This document shows positions 26,968 to 37,047 of a stretch of 64,000 nt of DNA, piece by piece. The notes under the pieces were generated by a model. It did no database searches, had not been told where the DNA came from, and was given only the letters and a program-made list of their open reading frames with translations. Position 1 is the first letter of the stretch, and each line of letters starts with the position of its first letter. Source of the DNA: Methylacidiphilum kamchatkense Kam1 (lineage in GTDB: Bacteria; Verrucomicrobiota; Verrucomicrobiia; Methylacidiphilales; Methylacidiphilaceae); assembly GCF_007475525.1 (NCBI RefSeq), contig NZ_CP037899.1, positions 2,046,001 through 2,110,000 of the forward strand, given 5' to 3'. A program made the position numbers and the translations under genes.

Positions 26968-28077
26968 CTATTTCAAACAATTCTCAAGAGCACTTTTTAT
27001 AAAAATTGCTTTTTGTTCTGTTTCTTCATATTCGGCATATGGATCTGAATCGTAAGTAATGCCACTGCCGACATGAAAAGTTGCTACTCCCTTTTCAATC
27101 ACCACCAGCCTTATAGCCATAGTAAAAGCGGCCCGTTGGGGCATAAAATAACCAATGGCTCCTGAATACAGGCCTCGAGGATTGGGTTCCAATTCTTTGA
27201 TAATTTCTATCGCTCGTTTTTTAGGGGTACCCGTCACCGAACCACCTGGAAAGTTAGATAAGAAAGCATCTATCATATCGTAAGCTGAGGACAGGATCCC
27301 CTCAATAGTACAATGCATGTGATAGAGATGCGGGTGAGCAGTAATACGCCACAGCTGGCTAACCTTCACCGTTCCATAATGACAAACTTTTCCGAAATCA
27401 TTTCTCACTAAATCCGTTATCATCAACAATTCAGCTTTTTCTTTCTGGCTTTGAACAAGGTCCAAAAGATTTTTTCTGTTCGATATCCTATCGCCGTTCC
27501 GAGGCCTTGTCCCTTTGATAGGTTTGCTTGTCATCCTTCTACCATTGATATGTAAAAACAGCTCTGGACTTGCACAGACTAGCGTTTGTGGAGCATCGTC
27601 CAAATAACAAATTCCTCCCAGCCCTTTGCCTTCATGAAGGAAAAAAGCAAGCACCGACAAAGGGTCTGCCTCCCACTGACAAGAAATTTGCCTTGCTAAA
27701 TTAATGACGTAGATATCACCGGCAGCAATGTACTCTTTTGCTTTTGCAACCATCGAAGCGTATCCCTGAGGTCCAGTATTAGAAAAGAAAGCTGGGCGGA
27801 TAAAGGCAGTTGCTTTTGATTTTTTTTTGCTTTTCAGAAAAGCAGAGAGCTTGAAACGATCTTTAAACAAAGAAAGGCATGGATAAAAGCCAAACCAGAA
27901 ATTCCCTTCGAAGCCTACATAACCAACTAGTCCTTGCTGTCCATTTTTTATTTTACGTAATTCTTTAAGAACGGATTTAACTCCACCCCAATCTTTCTGA
28001 TCGCCACTAAGAGTAAAAAGAGGCTTCTCTCCATAATAAAAGCCTCGATCCTCATTCCAAGTTGGAACGACCACCAT
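26968..28077 (-). CDS. pabB: Aminodeoxychorismate synthase component I (PabB-like)
   Basis: Chorismate-using enzyme of 369 residues that makes 4-amino-4-deoxychorismate for folate. It has the chorismate-binding signatures SKPIKGTRPR (the Lys of PIKGT is the PabB-type residue, where anthranilate synthase has PIAGT), LLMITDLVRNDFGKVC, FPGGSVTGTPKKRAIEII, GLYSGAIGY and FHVGSGITYDSDP. It is shorter than enterobacterial PabB (about 450) because the N-terminal domain is reduced, as in many other bacteria. An in-frame stop six codons above fixes ATG 28077 as the start. No amidotransferase partner (pabA) is next to it. The start lies 100 bases after dnaJ. Confidence 0.88.
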   Translation of the reverse strand: MVVVPTWNEDRGFYYGEKPLFTLSGDQKDWGGVKSVLKELRKIKNGQQGLVGYVGFEGNFWFGFYPCLSLFKDRFKLSAFLKSKKKSKATAFIRPAFFSNTGPQGYASMVAKAKEYIAAGDIYVINLARQISCQWEADPLSVLAFFLHEGKGLGGICYLDDAPQTLVCASPELFLHINGRRMTSKPIKGTRPRNGDRISNRKNLLDLVQSQKEKAELLMITDLVRNDFGKVCHYGTVKVSQLWRITAHPHLYHMHCTIEGILSSAYDMIDAFLSNFPGGSVTGTPKKRAIEIIKELEPNPRGLYSGAIGYFMPQRAAFTMAIRLVVIEKGVATFHVGSGITYDSDPYAEYEETEQKAIFIKSALENCLK

Positions 28078-28177
28078 AATCCATATGCTCTTTTAGCTTT
28101 CCGTTCTGACCGCAGAGGAGAAGAGTTAATGATCACCAAGAAAAGAACAGTCCCTAACGAACGCTTATGCTAAAGGA

Positions 28178-29338
28178 TTAGGAAGACCTAAAGAATCTCT
28201 TGGCTTTCTCAAAAAAACTTTCCTGTTGGGGATGTGTTTTCTGGTCACATGCCGCTGCGAAAGCCTCCAATAAAGATCGTTGTGTCGGCGTCAGGTGTGT
28301 TGGCACCTCTACATGAACTTTTACTAACAGATCGCCAATCCCATGCCCATGAATATCCGCAATGCCTTTGTGACGAAGCCTGAAAATCTTTCCGCTCTGT
28401 GTTCCAGGTGGAATTCTAAGAATTTCATGTCCAGTCAAAGTAGGCACACTTATTTCTCCTCCTAAGGCTGCTTGAGCAAAGCTAATCGGCATCTCACACA
28501 ACAAATCGTTGCCTTGGCGACTAAAGAGTTCATGAGGCATAACATGAATTACCACATACAGGTCTCCTGGTGGAGCCCCTGCAATGCCAGATTCTCCATG
28601 ACCAGAGAGCCTTAACCGATACCCTTCGTCAATCCCAGGGGGAATTTTGACCTTAAGCTGAGCAGTTTGTTTGATCCTTCCTTCGCCATGACAGCGCAGA
28701 CAAGGTTTCTCTATTATCGCTCCAGCCCCATGACAACGGGGACAAGTTTGTGCAATGGTAAAAAATCCTTTAGAAGATCTTATTTGACCGCTGCCCGAAC
28801 AGACTGGACAGCTAATCATGCCCGAACCTGGTGCATAGCCCTTCCCCTCACAACCCGGACAGGTATCCAGTTTTGTAAAGGTTATTTCCTTTTCACAACC
28901 TAATGCAGCTTCTTCAAAACTGATTTTTAAATCACATCGAAGATCTGCCCCCCTTTGCTGCTTGCCTCGTTTTCCTCCTACCCCTACGCCAAAAGCCTCT
29001 TCAAAAAGGCTTCCAAACAGACTATCTCCAAAAAATGTTCCTGAGCCAAAGACCTCTTTGAAAATCTCAAAAGGATCGTGGAATCCGGTAGGTCCAGCAG
29101 CCCTTTGATCAAAAGCTGCATGACCAAACTGATCGTAAGCAGCCCTCTTTTCTGGATCGCTTAACACCTCATAGGCTTCACTTATATCTTTAAAAAGCTC
29201 TTCAGCCTGCTTATTCCCAGGATTTTTATCCGGATGATACTTGAGGGCTAATTTTCTGTAAGCCTTCTTAATTTCTTCAGTCGATGCCCCTCTTTCCACA
29301 CCAAGAAGTTCGTAATAATCTTTTTTAATCTTCGCCAT
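28178..29338 (-). CDS. dnaJ: Chaperone protein DnaJ
   Basis: Type I Hsp40 co-chaperone that stimulates DnaK ATPase and binds unfolded protein. It has a J domain with YHPDKNPG, a short Gly/Phe-rich linker, and four CxxCxGxG zinc repeats ([36 protein letters not shown]), followed by two beta-sandwich substrate domains. It has 386 residues from ATG 29338; a GTG two codons earlier is the alternative start. It follows grpE by about 93 bases. The partner dnaK is not in the window. Confidence 0.97.
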   Translation of the reverse strand: MAKIKKDYYELLGVERGASTEEIKKAYRKLALKYHPDKNPGNKQAEELFKDISEAYEVLSDPEKRAAYDQFGHAAFDQRAAGPTGFHDPFEIFKEVFGSGTFFGDSLFGSLFEEAFGVGVGGKRGKQQRGADLRCDLKISFEEAALGCEKEITFTKLDTCPGCEGKGYAPGSGMISCPVCSGSGQIRSSKGFFTIAQTCPRCHGAGAIIEKPCLRCHGEGRIKQTAQLKVKIPPGIDEGYRLRLSGHGESGIAGAPPGDLYVVIHVMPHELFSRQGNDLLCEMPISFAQAALGGEISVPTLTGHEILRIPPGTQSGKIFRLRHKGIADIHGHGIGDLLVKVHVEVPTHLTPTQRSLLEAFAAACDQKTHPQQESFFEKAKRFFRSS

Positions 29339-29431
29339 CCTCACTCACTCTTATCTATTACTGATTTTTTTTAAATAAAATATTATACAAAATACCCTAA
29401 AATCCTATGTATGCTGAGAGGCTCAGCAAAA

Positions 29432-30094
29432 CTAATCGCTAGCCTTTTTTTCATCTTGAGCAGGAGCTTCTTCCTTAGATTCGGAAGAAACTTCCTCCTT
29501 AGAAGGAGCCGTCGGTTTTTTAGCGACATAGACAGCAGCGGCCCTTAAAAGCCTACCTTTGTACATATAGCCTTTTCTAAGCTGACTTGCAACATGTCCT
29601 TCTTCTACCTCATCCGTTTCAACAAATCCTAAGGACTCATGAAAATGCGGATCGAATGGTTTCCCTACCGCTTCGATAGGTTCGACTCCTTCTTCTTTTA
29701 ATATCTGCAAAAACTGAGATAAAACCATTTTGACACCCGTCAGCACTGAATTAATATCCGATGCCTTTTGGGAAGATTGAATGCCAATTTCAAAATTGTC
29801 TATGATAGGTAAAAGAGACTGGAGGATTTGTGTATTGGCATGCTTTATGGCCTCTTCCTTTTCTTTTGAAATTCTTTTCCTAGCATTATCCCAATCAGCT
29901 AGAGTCCTCAATAGTTTTTCATGCATTTCATCAGTCTGTTGAGCTTTTTGTTTCCACTCTGAGAGTAACCTAGAGCTAACTACAACAAAGGCGGCATTGT
30001 CCATTGATTCAACAGCTGGGTCAACCCCTTGCTGTCCTTCTTTAATATTTGTCTCTGCCATAGCATTCAAAATTGTTTGTCTTCCCATCTCCAC
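29432..30094 (-). CDS. grpE: Nucleotide exchange factor GrpE
   Basis: Co-chaperone that releases ADP from DnaK and acts as a thermosensor. It has 220 residues, with a long coiled-coil region (about 45-110), then the beta-domain signature SVLTGVKMVLSQF, EGVEPIEAVGKPFDPHFHESL and LRKGYMYKGRLLRAAAVYVAK. The tail is rich in Lys, Glu and Ser. The start GTG 30094 overlaps the stop of the phosphatase gene by one base (TAGTG). ATG at 30088 or 30061 are alternatives. It is thus expressed together with the STAS/phosphatase pair. Confidence 0.95.
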   Translation of the reverse strand: MEMGRQTILNAMAETNIKEGQQGVDPAVESMDNAAFVVVSSRLLSEWKQKAQQTDEMHEKLLRTLADWDNARKRISKEKEEAIKHANTQILQSLLPIIDNFEIGIQSSQKASDINSVLTGVKMVLSQFLQILKEEGVEPIEAVGKPFDPHFHESLGFVETDEVEEGHVASQLRKGYMYKGRLLRAAAVYVAKKPTAPSKEEVSSESKEEAPAQDEKKASD

Positions 30095-31335
30095 TAATTT
30101 TTTGAAAGGGCCAGTAAGGTCACATCATCAAAGGGAGCCGTCTCTTTACAAAAAAGTTTCAGTTGCTCCACAATTGCACTTAACACAATATCAGGGTCTT
30201 TCTCTGACATCTCTTGAACTATTTTTTCAGCCCTTTCTCGACCAAAAAATGCTCCTTCTTTATTGACCGCTTCGACAAGTCCATCTGTAAATAAAAGCAA
30301 AAAATCACCACTTTGCAATTTGAGCTCATGCTCCTTAACCATTTTGTTGAATATTTTCCCTTCGTCAATCCCTAAACAAATACCAGGCAGATCGATTTTT
30401 TCTATTTTGCCCTTGCGACAGAAAATGGGCATTTCATGACCGGCCCTGGCCATGGTTACTGTATTAAGTTTTTCATCTATAAAAAGATAAATTAAGGAAA
30501 TAATGGTTTTTCCACAAATTTCTGGATAAAGAACTTCATTCAGTCTACAGAGAATCTCCCATGGCGATCTGATATGATCCACAAGAGAACGAATTGCTGT
30601 GCGACACATACCACTTATTAAAAGGGAAGACAAGCCTTTAGTAGCCACATCGCTTAACACAAGGGCACAGTGATGATCATCTATCCTAATCGAATCATAA
30701 AAATCTCCATTAAACCGGGAAGAAGGTATGGATCTGGCAGAAACTTTAAAACCCTTCAAGGAGTTTTCTATGTTGGGCACCCATCCTTTTTGAATTTCCC
30801 CAAAGAATCTGATCGTATCCTCTTTTAAATCATGCTGTAGACTATGGTTTTCTAAGAAAAAAAAGATTTGGCTTATCATCATAGCTATGACTTTTTTTAG
30901 CCACTCTTCGTTGCCTTCTTCCTTCAGTTCGGCGTAAAAGTATCCAATTGATATTCCATTTTTTTCTATGTTGGAAAAAAGCGTGTCCTTTTCATCTTTT
31001 TTTGTTGTCTTCCCTTTTAAATTTTCCTTCAATTTTTCTAGAGAAATATCTCCTAATTGATAACAAGGTTCCAACAAAGCTCTTTCAGGGATGTTTTCCA
31101 GCCGCAACACCAAGCCTTTGGCCGAGATCAATTTCATAACGAGCTCCAATAGGCTGCGAATATGTTCTGAAAGTGCTTTTTGGGAGGAAAGACTCTTTAT
31201 ATACTGAATAAAACTCTGATTGTATTCTTCGCTTTTTGTCAAATTGAGTTGCAACGATTTTTCCAGCAGTTTTTCATAGATCCATAACCCCATCACAAGC
31301 GCAAGAACAGAAATAAGGATAATACTACTGAACAT
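30094..31335 (-). CDS. Membrane-anchored PP2C/SpoIIE-type serine phosphatase (RsbU-like)
   Basis: Signalling phosphatase of 413 residues. The N-terminal hydrophobic segment (IILISVLALVMGLWIY) anchors it, a GAF-like sensor or coiled-coil part follows, and the SpoIIE domain starts near residue 200. Metal-site motifs are seen in RFNGDFYDSIRIDDHHCALVLSDVATKG, TMARAGHEMP, LLLFTDGLVEAVN and PFDDVTLLAL. Such enzymes dephosphorylate STAS-domain anti-anti-sigma factors in partner-switch systems. The upstream gene encodes exactly such a STAS protein and overlaps it by 11 bases. The kinase (anti-sigma factor) and sigma factor are not in the window. Confidence 0.9.
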   Translation of the reverse strand: MFSSIILISVLALVMGLWIYEKLLEKSLQLNLTKSEEYNQSFIQYIKSLSSQKALSEHIRSLLELVMKLISAKGLVLRLENIPERALLEPCYQLGDISLEKLKENLKGKTTKKDEKDTLFSNIEKNGISIGYFYAELKEEGNEEWLKKVIAMMISQIFFFLENHSLQHDLKEDTIRFFGEIQKGWVPNIENSLKGFKVSARSIPSSRFNGDFYDSIRIDDHHCALVLSDVATKGLSSLLISGMCRTAIRSLVDHIRSPWEILCRLNEVLYPEICGKTIISLIYLFIDEKLNTVTMARAGHEMPIFCRKGKIEKIDLPGICLGIDEGKIFNKMVKEHELKLQSGDFLLLFTDGLVEAVNKEGAFFGRERAEKIVQEMSEKDPDIVLSAIVEQLKLFCKETAPFDDVTLLALSKN

Positions 31336-31870
31336 CTTCTTTAGATGCAGACTTTCCTACCTCTTCTTTCAAGTAATCAACAAGATCTTGAAATTTCGTT
31401 TTGTTCCGTGGATCCAAATGGATCAAAAGCTCATGAGCTTCCAACATCGTCAGTGGCGTATCTTCTTTCCGGAGAGAATGTCGATCGAAAGGAGCAATGT
31501 GATCCGCAAAGGGAGCATTATCCCATTGCATCAAAATTTTAAATATCTTATCCAATCCAAGAGTTGCAATCGAATCCAAATTCTTTTTGCTAACATTGAC
31601 AATTTTCAACTCACCCATGATTTGATTAAACTTGATATGAATCCCCGCCAATGTCCCTAAAAAGGTACTATCCATGTAGGTACATTCCTGAAGATCAACG
31701 ATGAGCCGCCGAATGCCACTACTTAACAACTGATTGTAAAACAATCTTAAAGAGTTGCATTTATCAAAAGAACCCCACCCGACTACCTTAAGATAGCCGC
31801 AATCTTTTGTTAAAGCATAATAGAGCGAGCCATTACCTACATGAGGAATCATATCTAGTTCATCTTTCAA
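31325..31870 (-). CDS. STAS-domain anti-sigma factor antagonist
   Basis: Protein of 181 residues with a STAS domain in residues about 15-110: YLKVVGWGSFDKCNSL, RLIVDLQECTYMDSTFLGTLAG (Ser of DSTFLG is the conserved phosphorylation site) and GELKIVNVSK. The C-terminal 70 residues (DRHSLRKEDTPLTMLEAHELLIHLD onward) form an extra helical segment not present in minimal SpoIIAA/RsbV proteins. It is likely the substrate of the neighbouring phosphatase. The first gene of the run, it diverges from the MBL gene across a 189-base AT-rich promoter region. Confidence 0.9.
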   Translation of the reverse strand: MKDELDMIPHVGNGSLYYALTKDCGYLKVVGWGSFDKCNSLRLFYNQLLSSGIRRLIVDLQECTYMDSTFLGTLAGIHIKFNQIMGELKIVNVSKKNLDSIATLGLDKIFKILMQWDNAPFADHIAPFDRHSLRKEDTPLTMLEAHELLIHLDPRNKTKFQDLVDYLKEEVGKSASKEDVQ

Positions 31871-32059
31871 AAAATAAAATTTTCTTATATTTTAATTTAA
31901 TATAAATAAAATTCATTACCATTGCTATCTCACCAATGCAATCTCCTTTTAAATTCTTTTTTTTCTCCTCCTTTATTGCTATTAAAATGGCTGATTGTTT
32001 TTACTTTACGATTGGGATGTCTCTTGTTCAAAGAGAGCAGTTGATACATTTTTTTTGCT

Positions 32060-32854
32060 ATGCCTTCAACATTGTTAAGACCAAAAGCTATTGTTCTTGG
32101 CTCAGGAACTTCTCAAGGAGTTCCAATGATCGGATGCAGATGTGCCACCTGCCTATCGACAGATCCAAGAGATAAACGCACACGCTCCTCTCTTTATCTC
32201 ACCGATGGCATCAGTTCGATTCTCATCGACACTACTCCAGAACTCCGTCTCCAATGTCTCAGAGAGAATATCCAAAACGTTCATAGCATTCTTTTTACCC
32301 ATCAGCATGCCGATCATATTATGGGATTTGATGATTTGAGAAGATTTTGTGATCTCATTGGCACTAGACTTCCTATTTATGCTTCTGAAGAGGTCATAGC
32401 CACATTAAAAAGAATCTTTCCCTATGCTTTTGATCCTTCGCTGGAAAAAAATGGCTATCTCAGAATCATTCCCCATATTATTGAGGAAACTTTCCAAATT
32501 GGTAGATTCACCATCCATCCATTTCCCTTACCTCACGGCAAAATAACCACCTTGGGCTTTCTCTTTGAACTGGAGAAGAAAAAAATACTGGCTTATCTGA
32601 TCGATTGCAAAACTATACCTCAAACAATTATCGAACGGCTTTTGGATGTCGAAGTTCTTATTATCGATGCTTTAAGAGACGAACCTCATCCAACCCACCT
32701 ATGTACTTCAGAAGCCATAACAATGGCTCAACGCATTGGCGCCAAAAAAACTTATTTTACCCACCTAACCCATCATAAATCCCACAAAGAGAGGCAAGCC
32801 TGCTTGCCTCCAAATATTTACGTAGCTTATGATGGACTTGCAATTGATCTTTAA
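32060..32854 (+). CDS. MBL-fold metallo-hydrolase (PhnP-like)
   Basis: Cytoplasmic metallo-beta-lactamase-fold phosphodiesterase of 264 residues. An early Cys group (MIGCRCATCLSTDPRDKRTRS) as in PhnP-type enzymes is followed by LIDTTPELRLQCL, the metal motif FTHQHADHIMGFDD, PLPHGKITTLGF, LIDCKTIP and ALRDEPHPTHLCTSEA. PhnP proper cleaves ribosyl cyclic phosphates in the phosphonate pathway, but no phn gene is near, so another cyclic phosphodiester or nucleotide may be the substrate. The start is ATG 32060. It precedes tatD, and both are in the nucleic-acid/phosphodiester class. Confidence 0.88.
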   Translation: MPSTLLRPKAIVLGSGTSQGVPMIGCRCATCLSTDPRDKRTRSSLYLTDGISSILIDTTPELRLQCLRENIQNVHSILFTHQHADHIMGFDDLRRFCDLIGTRLPIYASEEVIATLKRIFPYAFDPSLEKNGYLRIIPHIIEETFQIGRFTIHPFPLPHGKITTLGFLFELEKKKILAYLIDCKTIPQTIIERLLDVEVLIIDALRDEPHPTHLCTSEAITMAQRIGAKKTYFTHLTHHKSHKERQACLPPNIYVAYDGLAIDL

Positions 32855-32915
32855 AACTCATTTAATCATTAGGAAATAGTTTTTGAGAGAACAACCAACA
32901 AGACCCTCTAATTTT

Positions 32916-33722
32916 ATGTTTATCGAAACGCATGCCCATCTTGATTTTCCACAATTTTCTAAAGATTTGGAAACTGTCATTCAGCGAGCCATTGACAGTG
33001 GCATTGAAAAAATCATTACCATAGGAACCAATCTTAATAGTTCAAGAAAGGCTTTGAGCATAGCCGAGAAATTTCCAGTAGTTTGGGCTGCCGTTGGCAT
33101 CCATCCGCTGGAAGCTCATAAAAGAGTTCCGTCTTTTGAAAAGGATCTTTCTGATCTTTTGGACCATCCCAAAATCGTAGCCATAGGCGAAACTGGACTG
33201 GATTTTCACAAATTTGATCCATCCTTGTCTCCAGCAGAAATTGAAGAGCAGAAAAAGATACAACAAGAGTTTTTTTTAAGTCAATTAGAACTGGCCAAAG
33301 AAGCCAAACTCAATGTCATCATACACCAAAGGGCAGCTTTCCATGAAACCCTCTCTTTGTTATCTCCCTATCAAGGTGTCTTAAGAGGAGTATTCCACTG
33401 TTTTGTTGGGACTTCTCAAGAAGCAGGCCTTCTTTTTAATCAAGGCCACCTTGTTTCTTTTACCGGAATTATCACTTTTCCCAATGCTCAGACCGTTCGG
33501 CAAACGGTTCTAGAAATACCTCTTGAAAATATGATGCTGGAAACAGACTGTCCTTTTCTTGCTCCCGTACCTTATAGAGGTAAGCGGTCTGAGCCTTCTC
33601 ATGTACGGATCATTGCTGAAGAAATCGCTAAAATAAAAAAAATATCCCTTGAAGAAGTAGCTTCCCGGACCACCCGTACGGCAAGTGAATTTTTTTCTTT
33701 TCAAAACTCCAAAAGAAACTGA
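32916..33722 (+). CDS. tatD: TatD family hydrolase (DNase)
   Basis: Metal-dependent TIM-barrel hydrolase of 268 residues. Metal ligands are visible: His pair in [13 protein letters not shown], Glu in [13 protein letters not shown], His in [12 protein letters not shown], His in GVFHCFVG and Asp in [15 protein letters not shown] 32916 gives the canonical family start; a TTG at 32883 would add 11 residues. TatD proteins are 3'-5' DNases or D-aminoacyl-tRNA-type hydrolases linked to repair. The stop overlaps the ATG of ilvD (TGATG). It is in the same short run as the PhnP-like gene. Confidence 0.93.
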   Translation: MFIETHAHLDFPQFSKDLETVIQRAIDSGIEKIITIGTNLNSSRKALSIAEKFPVVWAAVGIHPLEAHKRVPSFEKDLSDLLDHPKIVAIGETGLDFHKFDPSLSPAEIEEQKKIQQEFFLSQLELAKEAKLNVIIHQRAAFHETLSLLSPYQGVLRGVFHCFVGTSQEAGLLFNQGHLVSFTGIITFPNAQTVRQTVLEIPLENMMLETDCPFLAPVPYRGKRSEPSHVRIIAEEIAKIKKISLEEVASRTTRTASEFFSFQNSKRN

Positions 33723-35514
33723 TGGTTATTAAAAAAATTGTAATGCGTATGAAAGCCTCAAATGCTTCCTCTTTATCTTCCTCTTCATCCTCCTCGACAA
33801 CAGAGAAAACCCAAGGATCACCGCAAAACGTGAAAAAATCCCTCCACAGAGCCTATTCGTCTGCAATTTTTGATGGTGTTGTTCGGTCTCCCAATCGGTC
33901 TATGTTTTATCCGCTGGGATTTTCTTCAACAGACATGGCTCAAAAAGATCTCATTGGCATAGCTTCTACCTGGAGTCAATTAACCCCGTGCAACATGCAT
34001 ATTGATAAACTTGCTAGAGAAGCAGCTTCAGGAGCCACTGAAGCTGGAGGGAAGACTCTGATATTCAATACGATTACTATCTCTGATGGGATTTCCATGG
34101 GGACTGCTGGCATGAAATATTCCCTTGTTTCTAGGGAAGTAATCGCTGATTCCATAGAAACGGTCGTTTGCTGTGAGGGGATGGATGGCATCGTAACCAT
34201 TGGAGGTTGCGACAAGAATATGCCAGGATGCTTGATCGCTATCGCCCGACTAAACAGGCCCGCTGTTTTTGTTTATGGAGGCACAATACTTCCAGGATGT
34301 TATAGAGGAGAGAACATCGACATCATATCGGTTTTTGAAGCCGTAGGCTCTTTTTCTCAGGGAAAACTCTCCAAAGAAGAACTGCTTGCGATTGAGCAAC
34401 ATGCCATTCCAGGTCCTGGTTCCTGCGGGGGGATGTACACGGCAAACACTATGGCTTGTGCTATCGAGGCAATGGGGATGTCTCTTCCAAATAGTTCTAC
34501 ACACCCAGCTGTGTCGCTTGAGAAGCTCGAGGATGCTAGGCTTGCAGGCAGAGCAGTATTACAGATGATCGATCAGGGAATAAGACCAAGAGACATATTA
34601 ACCAAAAAAGCTTTTGAAAACGCCATCACTGTTGTTATTGCTCTAGGTGGGTCAACGAATGCCGTCCTTCACCTTCTGGCTATCGCCCATGCCGCTGAAG
34701 TTGAACTGAGCCTTGAAGACTTTGACCGTATTGGACAGAAAGTCCCTGTCCTAGCTGATCTTAAGCCTTCAGGAAAACATTCCGTTGCGGATCTCTCTCA
34801 GATCGGAGGTTTAACACCCTTATTGAAGAGGTTACTGGACAAAGGACTTCTTCATGGCGACTGTCTGACGGTGACTGGCAAAAGCCTTGCCCAAAACCTT
34901 GAAAATGTTGCGGACTATCCGCCTTTTCAAACTATCATTCATGACTTTTCGAACCCGATTAAAAAGGATAGTCATCTAGTTATTCTACGAGGCAATCTGG
35001 CCCCTGAGGGAGCCGTAGCAAAAATAACGGGAATGGAAGGAAAGACCTTTTCGGGCATTGCCCGACCGTTTGATTCTGAAGAACAGGCTTTGGAAAAAAT
35101 ACTCGATGGGACGATTAAAAAAGGAGATGTTGTTGTCATTCGTTATGAAGGGCCCAAAGGTGGGCCAGGAATGCGAGAAATGCTTGCCCCTACATCTGCT
35201 ATTATGGGTAGAGGACTGGGAAAAGAGGTGGCATTAATTACTGATGGCAGGTTTTCTGGAGGTACCCACGGCTTTGTGGTTGGGCATATTTGTCCAGAAG
35301 CAGCGATTGGGGTCCTATTGCTCTTGTGGAAGAAGGAGACCAAATTACTATCGATGCTGAAAAAAAAGAAATTACACTACACGTGACTCCAGAAGTCCTT
35401 CAAAAGAGACAATCCAAATGGTCGCCTCCTCCCTTAAAGTGCCGCGGAGTCTTATATAAGTTTGCAAAAACAGTAAGCCAAGCCAATCTAGGAGCTGTTA
35501 CTGATTTGTTGTAG
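33722..35514 (+). CDS. ilvD: Dihydroxy-acid dehydratase (one-base frameshift)
   Basis: Fe-S enzyme of valine, leucine and isoleucine synthesis: dihydroxy acid to 2-oxo acid plus water. Core motifs are [40 protein letters not shown] (three cluster Cys), [22 protein letters not shown] and [21 protein letters not shown]. After this the frame leaves the family; the expected [11 protein letters not shown] continues one frame over and ends at 35514. The break is one missing G in GGGG at 35309-35312. Repaired length is about 597, with a 40-residue Ser-rich N-terminal extension ([14 protein letters not shown]) ahead of the usual start near [12 protein letters not shown]. It overlaps tatD by one base. 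Confidence 0.92.
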
Positions 35515-35709
35515 TCGATCCGATGAAATGCCCTTTTGTTGTTGTGGAGTCTGAATTAACTCTAAATGCCCTTTTACTGTATTGCTACTTGTAGGCCCCT
35601 TGAGTCTATTCTTCCTACAAATCTTCTTTGATGCTAAAATTAACGAAAATAGTCTGACATAGAGGAAAATCATTAACTTTTTTCTAGCTGAGTGTATTTT
35701 TCTTTTAGA

Positions 35710-37047
35710 ATGAATTATTGCTCGGCTAAAGGCATTGTGGTCATTGGAGGAGGGCTTGCAGGATCCGAAGCCGCATGGCAGATTGCTCAACGGGGAATAC
35801 CTGTTTTTCTTTATGAAATGCGTCCTTTTATACCAACAGGGGCCCATACTGGCAGTAATCTTGCTGAAATAGTTTGCAGTAATTCTTTAGGTTCCAATCT
35901 ACTGAGCAATGCTTCTGGATTATTGCTTCAAGAACTAAGGATTCTAGGCTCTTTGCTTATTTCCATTGCTGATAGTTGCTCGGTTCCAGCAGGAAAATCT
36001 CTGGCCGTTGACCGAGAAAGATTTTCTCAAACGGTTACGCAAAATATTTTAAAACAGCCCAACATTACTTTAATAAGAGAAGAGGTAGTAGATTTAGCAT
36101 TCGATTCGATTTGTATCCTAGCAACAGGCCCTTTGACAAGCCCTCGTCTTGCATCAAGACTGGAAGCTTTGACCCAATCCAATTCCCTTTATTTTTATGA
36201 TGCCATATGTCCTATTGTCGATGCTAGCTCCATTGATTTCAGCTTTGCTTTTAAAGCTTCTCGGTACATGGACCCTGCCAATTCTGGGGATTATGTTAAC
36301 TGTCCCCTTACAAAAGAGCAGTATTTAGAGTTAAGTCGAGAGCTAGCCCATGCAGAAAGAATTAAACTGCATGATTTTGAAAAAGAACTGTATTTTGAGG
36401 GCTGTCTGCCGATCGAGATAATGGCCAAAAGAGGTGAAGATACCCTTAGATTTGGCCCTCTTCGGCCAACAGGTCTGATCGATCCAAAGACAAACAAAAG
36501 ACCATATGCCGTCGTTCAGCTACGACAAGATAATTTAGCAGCTTCTCTTTATAACATGGTCGGTTTTCAAACCAATCTTACTTACAAAGAACAAGATAGA
36601 ATTTTTAGAATTATCCCTGCATTAAAAAATGCCGAATTTATTCGTTATGGCCAATTACATCGTAATACCTTTATTAATGCACCCAAGCTGCTGCTCCCAA
36701 CCCTTCAGTTCAAGGACAATCCTTTTATATTTTTTGCAGGTCAACTCGCTGGCTTCGAAGGGTATGCAGGGAACATTGCTAGTGGATTAGTGGCAGGAAT
36801 AAATGCCTCAAGGCTCTTTCAAGGGAAAGAGCCTGTTATTTTCCCAAGACAAACAATGATCGGCGAACTCCTCTGGTATATCTGCCATGCCGATCCGCTG
36901 CACTTTCAACCGATGAAAGCCAATTTCGGATTGTTCGATCTGACCTTAGAAAAGAATCTCCCTAAAGACAAAGCTGCTAGAAACCTTTTTTTAAGTCAAA
37001 GAAGTCTACGAAATATAGAAGCTTTCGTCAGGGCTATCCTTGCCTAA
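35710..37047 (+). CDS. trmFO: Methylenetetrahydrofolate--tRNA-(uracil-5-)-methyltransferase TrmFO
   Basis: FAD- and folate-dependent enzyme making m5U54 in the T-loop of tRNA, 445 residues. It has an FAD site GIVVIGGGLAGSEAAWQIA, then LYEMRP, AEIVCSNSLGSN, SCSVPAGKSLAVDRERF, FEGCLPIEIMAKRGEDTLRFGPLRPTG and the C-terminal AGQLAGFEGYAGNIASGL, all hallmark TrmFO segments. ATG 35710 starts right before the FAD site; an in-frame GTG at 35692 is the alternative. The 195-base leader contains a 12-base direct repeat. The gene converges on pheT. Confidence 0.96.
   Translation: MNYCSAKGIVVIGGGLAGSEAAWQIAQRGIPVFLYEMRPFIPTGAHTGSNLAEIVCSNSLGSNLLSNASGLLLQELRILGSLLISIADSCSVPAGKSLAVDRERFSQTVTQNILKQPNITLIREEVVDLAFDSICILATGPLTSPRLASRLEALTQSNSLYFYDAICPIVDASSIDFSFAFKASRYMDPANSGDYVNCPLTKEQYLELSRELAHAERIKLHDFEKELYFEGCLPIEIMAKRGEDTLRFGPLRPTGLIDPKTNKRPYAVVQLRQDNLAASLYNMVGFQTNLTYKEQDRIFRIIPALKNAEFIRYGQLHRNTFINAPKLLLPTLQFKDNPFIFFAGQLAGFEGYAGNIASGLVAGINASRLFQGKEPVIFPRQTMIGELLWYICHADPLHFQPMKANFGLFDLTLEKNLPKDKAARNLFLSQRSLRNIEAFVRAILA

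Noticed and set aside
35526-35575. Direct repeat AAATGCCCTTTT (35526-35537 and 35564-35575) before trmFO
   Set aside because: Only 12 bases, two copies, AT-rich; no associated hairpin or known site, so likely chance.
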